64,000 nucleotides of DNA from Streptomyces sp. NBC_00663 (GTDB taxonomy: Bacteria > Actinomycetota > Actinomycetes > Streptomycetales > Streptomycetaceae), in NCBI RefSeq assembly GCF_036226885.1, contig NZ_CP109027.1, positions 62,001 to 126,000 of the forward strand. The letters are read 5' to 3'. The notes below the pieces were generated by a model, which searched no databases, was not told the origin of the DNA, and saw nothing but the letters and a program-made list of their open reading frames with translations. Below, in pieces: positions 43,193 through 52,477 of the stretch. How positions within the stretch are numbered: the stretch's first letter is position 1; each line of letters begins with the position of its first letter. Position numbers and translations under genes: made by a program.

Positions 43193-44204
43193 GGGCGGTG
43201 CTCCTGTCCGCGTCGGGGGCCCCGCCGCCGGCGTCGGCGGCGGTGAGGAGATGGCAGGCGGCGAGGCTGTCGGCGGCGGCACGCAGTGGCGGGCGCCGGG
43301 TGCGGCAGACGTCCTCCGCCTGAGGACAGCGGGGCGCGAACGCACAGCCCTCCCCCGCCTCGAAGGCGGACAGCGGCCGGCCCGTGATCGCCCGCAGCAC
43401 TCCGTCCTCGTCCGCGGGATCCGGGCGCGAGGCGAGCAGGGCCCGGGTGTAGGGGTGCCGGGCGTCGTCGTGCAACCGGTCCGCGGGGAGTTCTTCCACG
43501 ATCGCGCCCGCGTACATGACGGCGATGCGATCGCAGACGGCGGCGGCGAGCGCCAGATCGTGGGTGATGAACAGCATCGCGAGGCCGCGCACTGCGCGGG
43601 CCTCGTCGATGACGGCCATGACCTCGGCCTGGGTGGTGACGTCCAGCGCGGTCGTCGGCTCGTCGGCGAGCAGCAGCCGCGGCTCCACAGCCAGGGCGGC
43701 GGCGATCATCACCCGCTGAAGGAGGCCACCGGAGAGTTCGGCCGGGCGCTGCCGCAGCCGCCGGGCCGCGTCGGGGACACCGACGTCCGACAGCAGGGCC
43801 GTCACCTTCGTCTCGGCGGCCCGGCGGCCGGTGCCGCGGGTGTGGACGAGTGCCTCGGTGAGGAAATCGCCGATGGTGCGCACCGGGTTGATGTGGGCGC
43901 GCGGATCCTGGAAGACCATCGCCGCGTCGTGGGTGCGCAGCCGGCGCAGGGCGGCGACATCCGACTCGGTCAGAGGGACACCGTCGAAGCGGATCGCGCC
44001 CTCCCGTCGCGCTCCGTCGGGCAGCAGCCCCAGGACGGCGCGGGCGGTCATCGACTTGCCCGAGCCGGACTCGCCGACCAGGCCGACGGAGGTTCCGGCG
44101 GCCAGGCTGAGGTCGACGCCGTGCAGGACGGGTTGCCGCTGACCGCGCACCGGGAGGGTGACACGCAGATCGCTCACTTCGAGCAGGGGCGGGGTGGAGG
44201 TCAC
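43185..44204 (-). CDS. Oligopeptide-type ABC transporter ATPase (DppD/OppD-like)
   Basis: 339 residues. Walker A is LVGESGSGKSMTARAVLGLL, the signature LSGGLLQRVMIAAALAVEPR, Walker B LLLADEPTTALDVTTQAEVM and the H-loop MLFITHDLALAAAV. The C-terminal oligopeptide-transporter motif GEGCAFAPRCPQAEDVCRTR may carry an Fe-S cluster in related proteins. The GTG start at 44204 overlaps the permease stop, and the end overlaps the next ATPase by 8 bp. Confidence 0.92.
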   Translation of the reverse strand: MTSTPPLLEVSDLRVTLPVRGQRQPVLHGVDLSLAAGTSVGLVGESGSGKSMTARAVLGLLPDGARREGAIRFDGVPLTESDVAALRRLRTHDAAMVFQDPRAHINPVRTIGDFLTEALVHTRGTGRRAAETKVTALLSDVGVPDAARRLRQRPAELSGGLLQRVMIAAALAVEPRLLLADEPTTALDVTTQAEVMAVIDEARAVRGLAMLFITHDLALAAAVCDRIAVMYAGAIVEELPADRLHDDARHPYTRALLASRPDPADEDGVLRAITGRPLSAFEAGEGCAFAPRCPQAEDVCRTRRPPLRAAADSLAACHLLTAADAGGGAPDADRSTAHG

Positions 44205-45073
44205 CGGGTCTCTCCCAGCAGTCGTCGGGACAGGGCTCCCCCGAGAAGGTTGCAGGCGACGACGAAGACGACGATCACCACACCGGCGTACAGGGACTGT
44301 TCGGGACGGCCCGCCAGGATGCCGGTGGAGCCGCCGGCCACCATCAGTCCCCACTCCGCGGTCGGCGGCTGGGCGCCCAGGCCGATGAAGGAGAAGGCCG
44401 CCACGTCAAGCAGGGTGTAGCCGAAGGAGGTCACGATCTGCACCAGGACGAGGGGCAGCAGATTGGGCAGGGCGTGGCGCAGGCAGATCCTGCTCCCCGA
44501 CATCCCGAGCAACCGCAGGGCGGAGACATAGGGCAGGCGGGTCTCGCGCAGGGCGGCGCCGCGCACCACGCGGCCGATGTACGGAAGGTAGGCGACGGAC
44601 AGGGTCAGCACCGCGATCTGGAGGCCGGCGCCGAACACGGCGGCCGCCACCACCGCGAGAACCAGTCCGGGAAAGCCGAAGACGATGTCGAGGAAGGCGG
44701 TGACGAGCCGGTCGTACCAGCCACCGAGCCAGGCGGCGCTCACCGCCAGCGCGGTTCCGGCGACGCCGGCGATGAGGGTGACGAGCGCGGGGGCCACCAG
44801 GCTGGGCCGGGCGCCGTGCAGCAGCCGGGAGAGGATGTCGCGGCCGGTGTCGTCGGTGCCGAGCCAGTGCGCGGGCGAGCTGTCCTGATAGACGGCGGTC
44901 GGGTCGACTGCGTCGGGGGCGTACGGCGCGATCAGCGGTGCGCACAGGGCGGTCAGGACGACCAGCCCGACAACCGTGCCGGAGCCGAGGACCACCCAGT
45001 GGCCCCGGGTCGCGGCGCGCAGTCGCCCGAGCCGGCCGCTGAGGCCGGTTGCAGGGAGTGGGTAGGTGGTCAT
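44201..45073 (-). CDS. ABC transporter permease (DppC-like)
   Basis: 290 residues with an N-terminal cytoplasmic helix and about six membrane segments. SPAHWLGTDDTGRDILSRLL is the DppC/OppC N-terminal signature, and the EAA-like loop is LRLLGMSGSRICLRHALPNL. Pairs with the DppB-like permease, whose stop overlaps this gene's ATG. Confidence 0.92.
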   Translation of the reverse strand: MTTYPLPATGLSGRLGRLRAATRGHWVVLGSGTVVGLVVLTALCAPLIAPYAPDAVDPTAVYQDSSPAHWLGTDDTGRDILSRLLHGARPSLVAPALVTLIAGVAGTALAVSAAWLGGWYDRLVTAFLDIVFGFPGLVLAVVAAAVFGAGLQIAVLTLSVAYLPYIGRVVRGAALRETRLPYVSALRLLGMSGSRICLRHALPNLLPLVLVQIVTSFGYTLLDVAAFSFIGLGAQPPTAEWGLMVAGGSTGILAGRPEQSLYAGVVIVVFVVACNLLGGALSRRLLGETR

Positions 45074-46020
45074 GCGGCGCCCTCCAGGGAGACGCGGTGG
45101 TCGAGTGCGGCGCTGACCACGTCGACCAGGGTGTTGACGGCGACGAAGACGACGACGGTGACCAGTGCGAGGGTCTGGACGACGGCCATGTCCTGCTTGG
45201 CGGCGCTCTGCACGAGCAGGGCGCCGACCCCGTTGACGCCGAAGGCCTGTTCCACGACCGCGCAGCCGGCGATCAGCCCGGCCACGGCGACGCCGGAGAC
45301 GGAGAAGATCGGTCCGGATGCGTTGCGCAGGACGTGCTTGCGGACGACGACACGTTCGGGGATGCCGCGGCTACGGGCGGTCTGGACGTGCTCGGAGGCG
45401 AGTTCGCCGCGGACGGCGGAGCGGGTGACCTGGGCGACGTAGGCGATCCACGCGGCGGCCAGGGCCAGGGCGGGCAGGGTGAGGTGCTCCAGCCGTCCGG
45501 TGAGGCCCGCGCCCGCGCCGTACGCGGGGAACCAGGCCCATTGCACGGACAGCCACCAGATCAGCAGCACCGACATGACGAAGGTGGGGACGGCCATCAG
45601 GGCGGTCGTCACGATGGTCACGGCGGTGTCGCCGGCGCCGCCGCGCAGGGCGGCGAGCGTGCCCAGGGCGACGCCCGGGACGATGATCAGGACGGCGGCG
45701 TAGGCGATGAGGAAGAGGGTGTTGCCAGCGCGCTGGCCGAGCAGGTGGGTGACGGAGTCGCGGTAGGCGAGGGACTCTCCGGCGTCGCCGTGCAGGAGGC
45801 CGCCCAGCCAGCGGGCGTAACTCTGCAGGAACGGCTCGTCGAGGTGGTACTGGCGGTGGATCTCCGCCAGGAGCTGGGGGTTGGGTGGCTTGCCTCCGCC
45901 GATGAGGAGGGTGGCGGGGTCGCCCGGTGCGATGAACAGGGCGCCGTGGACGGCGAGTCCGGCGACCAGCACGGTCACCAGGAGCATCGCCGTTCGGCGT
46001 GCGAGGAAGCGCCAGATCAT
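45070..46020 (-). CDS. ABC transporter permease (DppB-like)
   Basis: 316 residues with six membrane helices. The first is AMLLVTVLVAGLAVHGALFI. The ECL region with LGGLLHGDAGESLAYRDSVT and the EAA-like loop ARSRGIPERVVVRKHVLRNA are typical of DppB/OppB. Its start overlaps the stop of the binding-protein gene by 4 bp. Confidence 0.92.
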   Translation of the reverse strand: MIWRFLARRTAMLLVTVLVAGLAVHGALFIAPGDPATLLIGGGKPPNPQLLAEIHRQYHLDEPFLQSYARWLGGLLHGDAGESLAYRDSVTHLLGQRAGNTLFLIAYAAVLIIVPGVALGTLAALRGGAGDTAVTIVTTALMAVPTFVMSVLLIWWLSVQWAWFPAYGAGAGLTGRLEHLTLPALALAAAWIAYVAQVTRSAVRGELASEHVQTARSRGIPERVVVRKHVLRNASGPIFSVSGVAVAGLIAGCAVVEQAFGVNGVGALLVQSAAKQDMAVVQTLALVTVVVFVAVNTLVDVVSAALDHRVSLEGAA

Positions 46021-47672
46021 GAGCCGGCCTTGTCGGTTCCGCCGAGCATGGCCGCCCAGGGCATGTTGATGTAGGCGAAGGAGGCCGGGGCGCCGCTGAT
46101 GCGCTTGTTCATGAACATGCGCTCGTAGGGGGCGGAGATCGGCACCATCGGCAGGTCTGCGGCGTACAGGGCCTGGGCCTGGGTGAACAGTTCGGCCGAC
46201 GCCCTCGGGTCGAGGCTGGCCTGCGAGCGGGCGAGGAGTGCGGTCACCTCGGGGTTGTCGTACTTGGTCCAGTTCAGTGGAGAGGCGGGCGAGGTGAACA
46301 TCTGGGCGTAGGACAGCGGGTCGGGGATCTCGATGTAGCCGAGTGCCATGGTGGCGTCGAGGCCCTTGCGCAGGGACGGGTCGTAGAAGAGGCCGGACAT
46401 CTGGGTGGGCTGGAGCTGCTTGATGGCGATCTTCAGGCCGATCTTCTTCGCGGCTGCCTGGAGGAAGGTCAGGGTCTGAAGGGACTGCTGGTCGCCGGCT
46501 CCCATGGCGATGGATATGGTGCGCTGTTTCGGGGCGGCCTCGTCGACGAGCGTCTTCGCCTTGGCCACGTCGACGTCGGGGACGGCGGGCAGGGCGTCAT
46601 AGCCCTTGGCGTAGACGTCGGCGGCCTCGGACTTCTGCCACACCAGGGAGGGGATGAAGGTCTTGAGTTTCTGTGCGGCCCCGTCGTACACGTTCTTGAC
46701 GAGGGCGTCGCGGTCAAGGACCAGGGAGAGTGCCTGGGCGATGCGGTGGTCGGCGAGGGGGGATTTCGGGCCGGTCGGGTAGACGAACACCGTCTGTGCG
46801 GAGGGGCCGTAGTAGAGGGTGCCGGTGTCGGAGGAGCTGAGGGCCTTGGCGGCGGTGGACGGTATCTCGTAGCTGCCGTCGATCTGTCCGGACAGCAGCG
46901 CGCTGGTGAGGGTGCTGTTGTCGGTGACGAAGAGGAAGGTCAGCTTCTTCACCTTGGGGCGCAGGGAGGCGTCCCAGTAGGCGGTGTTGCGGACGGTGGT
47001 GAGGGAGTCGCCGGCCTTCCAACTGGACAGCTTGAAGGGGCCGGTGCACATCAGGCCGCCCTTGGCGGTGCCGTAGGAGGTGCCCGCCTTCTTGAGATAG
47101 GCGGCCTCGCTGACCGCACCGAAGCCGTTCGCGAGGTATTTGAGGAAGAGTTCGTCGGGTGTCTTGAAGCGGACGGTGACCTGGTGGTCGCCGGTGGCGG
47201 TGATGGTCGAGACGTTGGCCAGGACTTGGGTGTTGACGCTCTGGGTGGCGGCTTCGCGCTGCCGGGAGAGGCTGGCGACGACGTCCTTGGCCGTCATGGC
47301 GTGGCCGTTCCAGAAGCTGACGTCGGTGCGCAGGTCCAGGACGAGGGTCTTGTCGTCGGGGTTGCTCCAGGACGTGGCGAGGCCGGGGGCGAGGGAGTAG
47401 TCGGGGCGGATGCGCAGCAGCGGGTCGCAGAGGTTGGCTTCTACAGTGTTGGGCGAGTAGTCCCCGACCTTGGCGGGGTCCAGGGTGGTGGGCTCGCCGA
47501 ACGGCAGGTTCCAGGTGACCTCGTCGAGGGTGCCGGAGGCGGCGGGTGTGGTGCTGGTGAGCTTCAGGGCGCCGGGGGAGGCCGCCTTGCCGCCGGTGCC
47601 CATGCCCGAACTGCAGGCGGCCAGGGCCAGCAGGGCGGTGAAGGTGAGGGCGGTTGTTCTGGGAGCGTGCAT
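46017..47672 (-). CDS. ABC transporter substrate-binding lipoprotein (SBP_bac_5)
   Basis: A 551-residue surface lipoprotein. The signal TALTFTALLALAACSSGMGT has a canonical lipobox LAAC. The family-5 pattern is clear: NLPFGEPTTLDPAKVGDYSP, then LATSWSNPDDKTLVLDLRTD and VSFWNGHAMTAKDVVASLSR. Family 5 members bind peptides, but also nickel, sugars or aromatic-linked compounds. The hydrolase and amidase partners suggest an amide- or ester-containing ligand. It is the first gene of the transporter set, 79 bp after the CocE-type hydrolase on the same strand, so it could be co-transcribed with it. Confidence 0.92.
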   Translation of the reverse strand: MHAPRTTALTFTALLALAACSSGMGTGGKAASPGALKLTSTTPAASGTLDEVTWNLPFGEPTTLDPAKVGDYSPNTVEANLCDPLLRIRPDYSLAPGLATSWSNPDDKTLVLDLRTDVSFWNGHAMTAKDVVASLSRQREAATQSVNTQVLANVSTITATGDHQVTVRFKTPDELFLKYLANGFGAVSEAAYLKKAGTSYGTAKGGLMCTGPFKLSSWKAGDSLTTVRNTAYWDASLRPKVKKLTFLFVTDNSTLTSALLSGQIDGSYEIPSTAAKALSSSDTGTLYYGPSAQTVFVYPTGPKSPLADHRIAQALSLVLDRDALVKNVYDGAAQKLKTFIPSLVWQKSEAADVYAKGYDALPAVPDVDVAKAKTLVDEAAPKQRTISIAMGAGDQQSLQTLTFLQAAAKKIGLKIAIKQLQPTQMSGLFYDPSLRKGLDATMALGYIEIPDPLSYAQMFTSPASPLNWTKYDNPEVTALLARSQASLDPRASAELFTQAQALYAADLPMVPISAPYERMFMNKRISGAPASFAYINMPWAAMLGGTDKAGS

Positions 47673-47751
47673 GGTGGTGCTCCTGAGGAGGGTGCGAGGG
47701 GCGGTGTGGATCCTTCGGAGTGGGGGCGGGCGGGGCTGACGGGTTGGGGGG

Positions 47752-49443
47752 TCAGCCGGCCGAAGTGGGGCGGACGGTGACGGTCAGCCGGGACGGGGTC
47801 GCGGGGCCGGTGCGCAGCGTCTGGGTGCTCGGCTTGGCGGCGAGCGTCGTCCAGGGGTTGTCCTCGCTGCCGGAGCAGGGCAGGAACATGGGGTAGTCGC
47901 TGGAGGCCAGCAGCAGGGCCAGCCGGTGTCCGGCGCGCAGCCGGTATCCCGTGTGGCCGCAGGGGATGTGGACCTCGCGGGGCCCGCCGCCGTCGCTCAC
48001 GTTCGCCTCGCCGCGCACGATCAGGTGGGCCCGCCCGTCCGGTGCGACGTCGAGGACCTTCACGAACACGTCGTAGACGGGGGCGGAGGAGCTGGTGTGC
48101 AGGTCGGCAGCGATCGGTCCGGCGAGGTCGAGGTCCTCCTCCAGGGCGCCGGTCGTGAAGGCGAGGACGTCCTCACGGGTCGCCAGTGGACCTACGTCGG
48201 GGTGGATGCGCAGGTGGGCGAAGGAATTGGGGACGAGGGAGGGGACGAGATCCTCGGGGTCGTAGGCCCAGTTCGTCTCGTGGTCGTGCGGGGCCTGGGA
48301 GTCGGCGAGGACCGCCCCGGGCAGAAGGCCGGGGGGTGCCGGGCGCGTGGTCAGCCACCAGGTGCGTTCGGTGGCGTCGGGCGGCGGCCACGCGGTGGAG
48401 GTGTACCGGCCCGCGTGGCCCAGCTCCCAGGACACCTTGGGAAGTTCGGTGGCGCGGCGTACGCCCTTGAGGAAGACGTCGAAGAACTCCAGTGCGGGGC
48501 CCGCGTAGTCCGGCAGCATCCGTTCCAGGGCGGTGCCGTCGAGGGCGTGGTCGGCGGCGTCGGTGACCGGGGCCAGGTCCAGGTGGTAGTTCTCGTGGTC
48601 CACGGCTCCGGCCCACAGGTACTGCACGGCGTCCCAGCCCGGACGTGAGGCTAGTTCGAGGTAGTCGCGCATGTGCGGCAGGCCGATGTTGTCGTACCAG
48701 CCCACGCAGTGCAGCACCGGGACCGGCCGGGCGTCGAACGGGTGTCGGCCCAGGGCGTGCAGGACGTCGGTGAAGCGGGGTGCCAGCAGGTCGAACCAGG
48801 CGGAGCGGGCGCCGATGGCCCGGAAGGCGCTCTCGTACTGCTCGATGACGGGACGCACGGAACGGTCGGGTTCGAACTCGTAGGCGCCTTCGTCGATCCA
48901 GTGGTGGGCGTAGTACTCGATGCCCTCCAGCCAGACCGGACGGCCGACGCCGGTGTGTGCCTCCTGTGGGTCGACGAGGGTGGCGTTGAAGTCGGCCGTG
49001 GTGACCCGGGGCACGATCGCCCGCAGCGCGGGGTGCTGTGAGGCGACGGCGGCCCACTGGGTGAAGCCGTAGTAGGAGTCGCCGAACATGCCGACCGTGC
49101 CGTCGGACCAGGGCTGGTGGGTGATCCAGTCGATGGTGTCGTAGCCGTCGTCCGGCTCCAGCAGGAAGGGCAGGGTCCGGCCGTCGGACCGGAACTTGCC
49201 CCGCACGTCCTGCACGACGAAGGCATAACCGCGCTCAGTGAACAAGCGTGCGACTCGGTCGAGGAAGACGTAGCGGCTGTTCTTGTCGTAGGGCAGCCGT
49301 ACGAGGACCGCGGGGACGGGTCCGGCGTCGGCCGGGAGATAGACGTCGGCGGCCAGCCTGGCTCCGTCGCGCATCCGCACCAGGTGCTGCCGCGCATGCT
49401 CGGGAACGGGGCCGGCGCCGGTTCGTTCGAAGGAAACGCTCAT
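47752..49443 (-). CDS. CocE/NonD (peptidase S15-like) hydrolase
   Basis: 563 residues, no signal peptide, so probably cytoplasmic. The N-terminal alpha/beta-hydrolase core shows VRMRDGARLAADVYLPADAG, PAVLVRLPYDKNSRYVFLD, VVQDVRGKFRSDGR and the nucleophile elbow GMFGDSYYGFTQW. The probable His lies in VDHENYHLDLAPV. The C-terminal jelly-roll (about 380-560) carries LRAGHRLALLLASSDYPMFL. The family includes cocaine esterase, X-prolyl dipeptidyl peptidase and beta-lactam acylases, i.e. ester or amide hydrolysis. It is the first gene of the minus-strand operon facing the TetR gene, with an operator-like repeat between them. Confidence 0.9.
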   Translation of the reverse strand: MSVSFERTGAGPVPEHARQHLVRMRDGARLAADVYLPADAGPVPAVLVRLPYDKNSRYVFLDRVARLFTERGYAFVVQDVRGKFRSDGRTLPFLLEPDDGYDTIDWITHQPWSDGTVGMFGDSYYGFTQWAAVASQHPALRAIVPRVTTADFNATLVDPQEAHTGVGRPVWLEGIEYYAHHWIDEGAYEFEPDRSVRPVIEQYESAFRAIGARSAWFDLLAPRFTDVLHALGRHPFDARPVPVLHCVGWYDNIGLPHMRDYLELASRPGWDAVQYLWAGAVDHENYHLDLAPVTDAADHALDGTALERMLPDYAGPALEFFDVFLKGVRRATELPKVSWELGHAGRYTSTAWPPPDATERTWWLTTRPAPPGLLPGAVLADSQAPHDHETNWAYDPEDLVPSLVPNSFAHLRIHPDVGPLATREDVLAFTTGALEEDLDLAGPIAADLHTSSSAPVYDVFVKVLDVAPDGRAHLIVRGEANVSDGGGPREVHIPCGHTGYRLRAGHRLALLLASSDYPMFLPCSGSEDNPWTTLAAKPSTQTLRTGPATPSRLTVTVRPTSAG

Positions 49444-49474
49444 CCGTGCACTCCGGGGAACTCCGGGGAATGAG

Positions 49475-49504
49475 ATACAACGCCGTCATGTAACAGCGTT
49501 GTAT
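49475..49504. promoter_or_regulatory. Operator-like inverted repeat between hydrolase and TetR genes
   Basis: ATACAACGC (49475-49483) and GCGTTGTAT (49496-49504) form perfect 9-bp arms with a 12-bp spacer. It lies 31 bp before the CocE-type start and 56 bp before the TetR start. The half-site CGTTGTA recurs upstream of the amidase gene. Confidence 0.68.
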
Positions 49505-49560
49505 GACAACATTGCAGCTCCGTGTGAACGGGGTCAACCCATTGCGTTAAGGTCAACGAC

Positions 49561-50157
49561 ATGCCGATCGAGGTAGACGAGGCGCGGCGGCTCGACGAGA
49601 TCGCCGCCGCCACCATCCAGGTCGCCCGGGACAAAGGGGTCCGCTCGGTCACCATCCGGGCTGTCGCCGCCCGGCTCGGCGGATCCACGGCGATGGTCAC
49701 CAACTACGTCTCCAGCCGCAGCGCCCTCATGGTCAACGCGCTGCGCCGCACGGAGGAGGAGTGGGGCCAGGAGATGGACAACGCCCTCGAGGGACTCGTC
49801 GGCGAGGCTCGCCTGGAAGCGGCGATCACCTGGATGTGCACGACCCAGGACGACGACGAGGTCATGCGCCGCCTGCTGATGGAGATCGCCAGCGAAGGCC
49901 CCGAAGCGGGAGCCGCGATCGAGGAGATCAGGACCGCCACCTCACGCCGCTACCGCGAGGAACTGCGCACCCTGGCCGCCGAGGCGGGCCTGCCCGATCC
50001 CGCACTGAGCGCGGACATCCTCCACCTGGTCATGCGCGGCTACTGGCTCACCACCCTGGAGGACCCGGAGAGCTGGCCGGACGAGCGGGGCGCCCACGCC
50101 GCTCTCGCGGTGGTCGGCCTGCTGCGCGGGTCGCCCGGCCAGGGCTCCGCCGACTGA
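49561..50157 (+). CDS. TetR-family regulator of the hydrolase/transporter genes
   Basis: 198 residues. The helix-turn-helix region reads RLDEIAAATIQVARDKGVRS and VTIRAVAARLGGSTAMVTNY. The C-terminal domain (ALEGLVGEARLEAAITWMCT ...) resembles the BetI/TetR_C_6 type. ATG at 49561. It is divergent from the CocE-ABC operon and upstream of the amidase; the shared CGTTGTA half-sites suggest it controls both sides. Confidence 0.88.
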   Translation: MPIEVDEARRLDEIAAATIQVARDKGVRSVTIRAVAARLGGSTAMVTNYVSSRSALMVNALRRTEEEWGQEMDNALEGLVGEARLEAAITWMCTTQDDDEVMRRLLMEIASEGPEAGAAIEEIRTATSRRYREELRTLAAEAGLPDPALSADILHLVMRGYWLTTLEDPESWPDERGAHAALAVVGLLRGSPGQGSAD

Positions 50158-50223
50158 CACACCCACACCGGCACCCCCTTGACAGCGCACCTGTCCCCGG
50201 CACAGGCTGACCGCGAGATAAAA

Positions 50224-50242
50224 CACCGTTGTACAAACGGTG
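50224..50242. promoter_or_regulatory. Operator-like palindrome upstream of the amidase gene
   Basis: CACCGTT (50224-50230), GTACA, AACGGTG (50236-50242). The left arm continues into CCGTTGTAC, which shares the CGTTGTA core with the 49475-49504 site. It lies about 130 bp before the amidase start. Confidence 0.6.
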
Positions 50243-50370
50243 GGCCCCGGCCCTCCCCTGTCCGGGCGCCGACTCACAGCCCTCCGCCCCGCCCGTCTAT
50301 GCCGCGTCGACCGGACGACAGCGTTCCTCCGCGCCCGGCAACCCGAGGCTCACCTGCGAAGAGGTATCCC

Positions 50371-51840
50371 ATGGCGTCCCCCGCCCGCCCCACCGAACTC
50401 TGGCAGTTCGGCGCAGCCGAACTCGCCACCGCCGTACGCTCCCGCGAAGTCTCCGCCGTAGAGGCCGCACAGTCCTGTCTCGATCGCATCGAGCAGACGA
50501 ACCCCACGCTCAACGCGCTGGCGGACGTCCGCACTGACGAGGTACTGTCCGCCGCGCGCGCCGCCGACGACGCCCTCGCCGCGGGCAAGGAGGTCGGGCC
50601 CCTGCACGGCGTCCCCGTCTCCATCAAGATCAACACCGAGCAGCGGGGACACGCCACCAGCAACGGCCTGCCCGCCCTGGCCCACTCCCCCGCCGAACAC
50701 GACGCCGCCTGCGTCAGCGCGCTGCGTGACGCAGGTGCCCTCCCGCTGGGCCGCAGCAACGCACCCGCCTTCTCCCTGCGCTGGTTCACCAGCAACGCCC
50801 TGCACGGCCGCACCCTCAACCCCTGGGACCACGGCAGGACCCCCGGTGGCTCCAGCGGCGGCGCCGCCTCCTCCCTCGCCGCCGGAATGACCCCGCTCGC
50901 CCAGGGCAATGACATCGGCGGCTCCATCCGCTTCCCTGCGGCCTGCTGCGGAGTGGTGGGTCTGCGTCCCACCGTGGGACGCATCTCCGACTGGGCACCG
51001 CCGGCCGTCATCGACACCCCGGGCGGGCCCGTCGAGATGAGCTTCCCGCCCACCGTGCACTTCTGCGCGGTGCAGGGCCCCCTGGGCCGTACGGTCACGG
51101 ACGTCCGCCTGGCCCTGCGGGCGATGACAGCACCGGATCTCCGGGACCCCAGCGGCGTTCCGGCCGTGCCCGACCGGCCGCGAGCGGCGGGGCCTGTGAA
51201 GGTCAGGATGGTGCGAACGCTCGGCACCCTCAAGAACCACCCCGCCGTGGACCGTGCCCTCGACAGCGCGGCGGCGCACCTCACCGACGCCGGCCACGAG
51301 ATCGAGGAACTGACCGACTTCCCCCTCCTCGCGGAGGCGAGCCGCCTGTGGGCGCTGCTGCTGACGGAGGACACGCGCTCACTGCTGCCGACGGTCGAGC
51401 AGCTCGGCGACGACGACATCCGCGCCGCCCTGGCGGGACACTTCGCCGCCGCCGCACAACTGTGGGGCGAGCAACCCTCGTTGCAGACCTACATCGACGG
51501 CTGGGCGCGGCGCGCCACGCTCATCACCCGCCTCCAGGAATTCCTCGGCCGGGACACGGTGCTGCTGACCCCGGTCTGCGCGGAGCCGGCTTTCGAACAG
51601 GACGCCGACGTCACCGACCCCGAGCGCTCCAAGTCACTGGCGTCGACCATGTGGCCGATGACCTCGGTGCCGATCCTGGGCTTCCCCGCCGTGACCGTCC
51701 CGGTCCTGGTGGACGAAGGCCTGCCGTTCTCCGTTCAGGTCATCGGGGGGCGCTTCGAGGAGGAACTCGTTCTGGAGATGGCGCACGATGTCGAGACCCG
51801 CGCCGCCGTGCCCCAGCTCTGGAACGGCACCGGGGCGTGA
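50371..51840 (+). CDS. Amidase-signature hydrolase
   Basis: 489 residues, cytoplasmic. The Ser-cisSer-Lys triad is visible: Lys in GVPVSIKINTEQRGHAT, the cis-Ser region GRTPGGSSGGAASSLAAG and nucleophile Ser in GNDIGGSIRFPAACCG. The family hydrolyses aliphatic or aromatic amides, nitrile-derived amides and related bonds. The ATG at 50371 has GAAGAGG 8 bp upstream; the frame is open to 50179 but lacks a better site. It follows the TetR gene on the same strand with a palindrome in the gap, and probably belongs to the same regulon as the CocE-type hydrolase. Confidence 0.92.
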   Translation: MASPARPTELWQFGAAELATAVRSREVSAVEAAQSCLDRIEQTNPTLNALADVRTDEVLSAARAADDALAAGKEVGPLHGVPVSIKINTEQRGHATSNGLPALAHSPAEHDAACVSALRDAGALPLGRSNAPAFSLRWFTSNALHGRTLNPWDHGRTPGGSSGGAASSLAAGMTPLAQGNDIGGSIRFPAACCGVVGLRPTVGRISDWAPPAVIDTPGGPVEMSFPPTVHFCAVQGPLGRTVTDVRLALRAMTAPDLRDPSGVPAVPDRPRAAGPVKVRMVRTLGTLKNHPAVDRALDSAAAHLTDAGHEIEELTDFPLLAEASRLWALLLTEDTRSLLPTVEQLGDDDIRAALAGHFAAAAQLWGEQPSLQTYIDGWARRATLITRLQEFLGRDTVLLTPVCAEPAFEQDADVTDPERSKSLASTMWPMTSVPILGFPAVTVPVLVDEGLPFSVQVIGGRFEEELVLEMAHDVETRAAVPQLWNGTGA

Positions 51841-52477
51841 GCACACGGATGCTGGACGGCGGCCGAGTCGCCCTCGTTGCAGCCCTGACCGCCGGCCAGA
51901 CCAGCCGAGCTCAACCGCTCGCGCCACACACCGGCCTCTCAGCGACTCGTTGGCCAACAGTTGCCTGACGTAGGGGCGAAAACCGGCCACCATCGTCTTC
52001 GATGTCCGACCCGGCCTCACCGACGCCGAGAATGGCCAGCGGTCCGCCCGTCTTGAGTGCGGCGAGCGTCGGATCGTCACATGACCGAGGACGTGGTTCC
52101 CGCGCGCGCTCATCGCCTTGACGACCTCGACGAGTTCGCGTTCCCGCAGAAGCATCACTGGCCGAGTACTCGGACGGGCCACGCTCCCCGCCTTCTCGCA
52201 GTGAAGGCAGGAACCCGGTGGCGCGGCGCGTCGCTTCAGAGATTGTAGGAAATTACGTCAGGGATATTGCTCACAATATTGCCGGGCGGTTACGTTCTCG
52301 TACGCACCAGCACGCCCGGATGGCACAGGGCTCGCGACGTTCGCATCCCGCCGGTGCCGGCGAGCCTTCGGCCGACCAGCGCCGACACGACCCCCAACCC
52401 ACGTCGCCCTCCTCACAAGCCCTGCTCCCTGCCGTCCAGTTCACCGTTCCCGATCACAGAGTCAGGAGCTGGGAACC
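51841..52477. other. 0.64 kb intergenic region before the esterase cluster
   Basis: No supportable gene. A minus-strand stretch (LRERELVEVVKAMSARGNHV) looks faintly protein-like but has no context. The segment from 52240 is locally AT-richer and carries the palindrome described separately. Confidence 0.45.
52264..52279. promoter_or_regulatory. AT-rich operator-like palindrome upstream of the first carboxylesterase
   Basis: ATATTG-CTCA-CAATAT, flanked by TTGCC on the right, in an otherwise high-GC region. It lies about 200 bp before the esterase start. LacI- or AraC-like regulators bind comparable sites; no regulator gene is adjacent. Confidence 0.45.

Noticed and set aside
51634..52182. Minus-strand frame after the amidase gene
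   Set aside because: Its first third is antisense to the amidase, and the rest breaks into several frames without a known domain.
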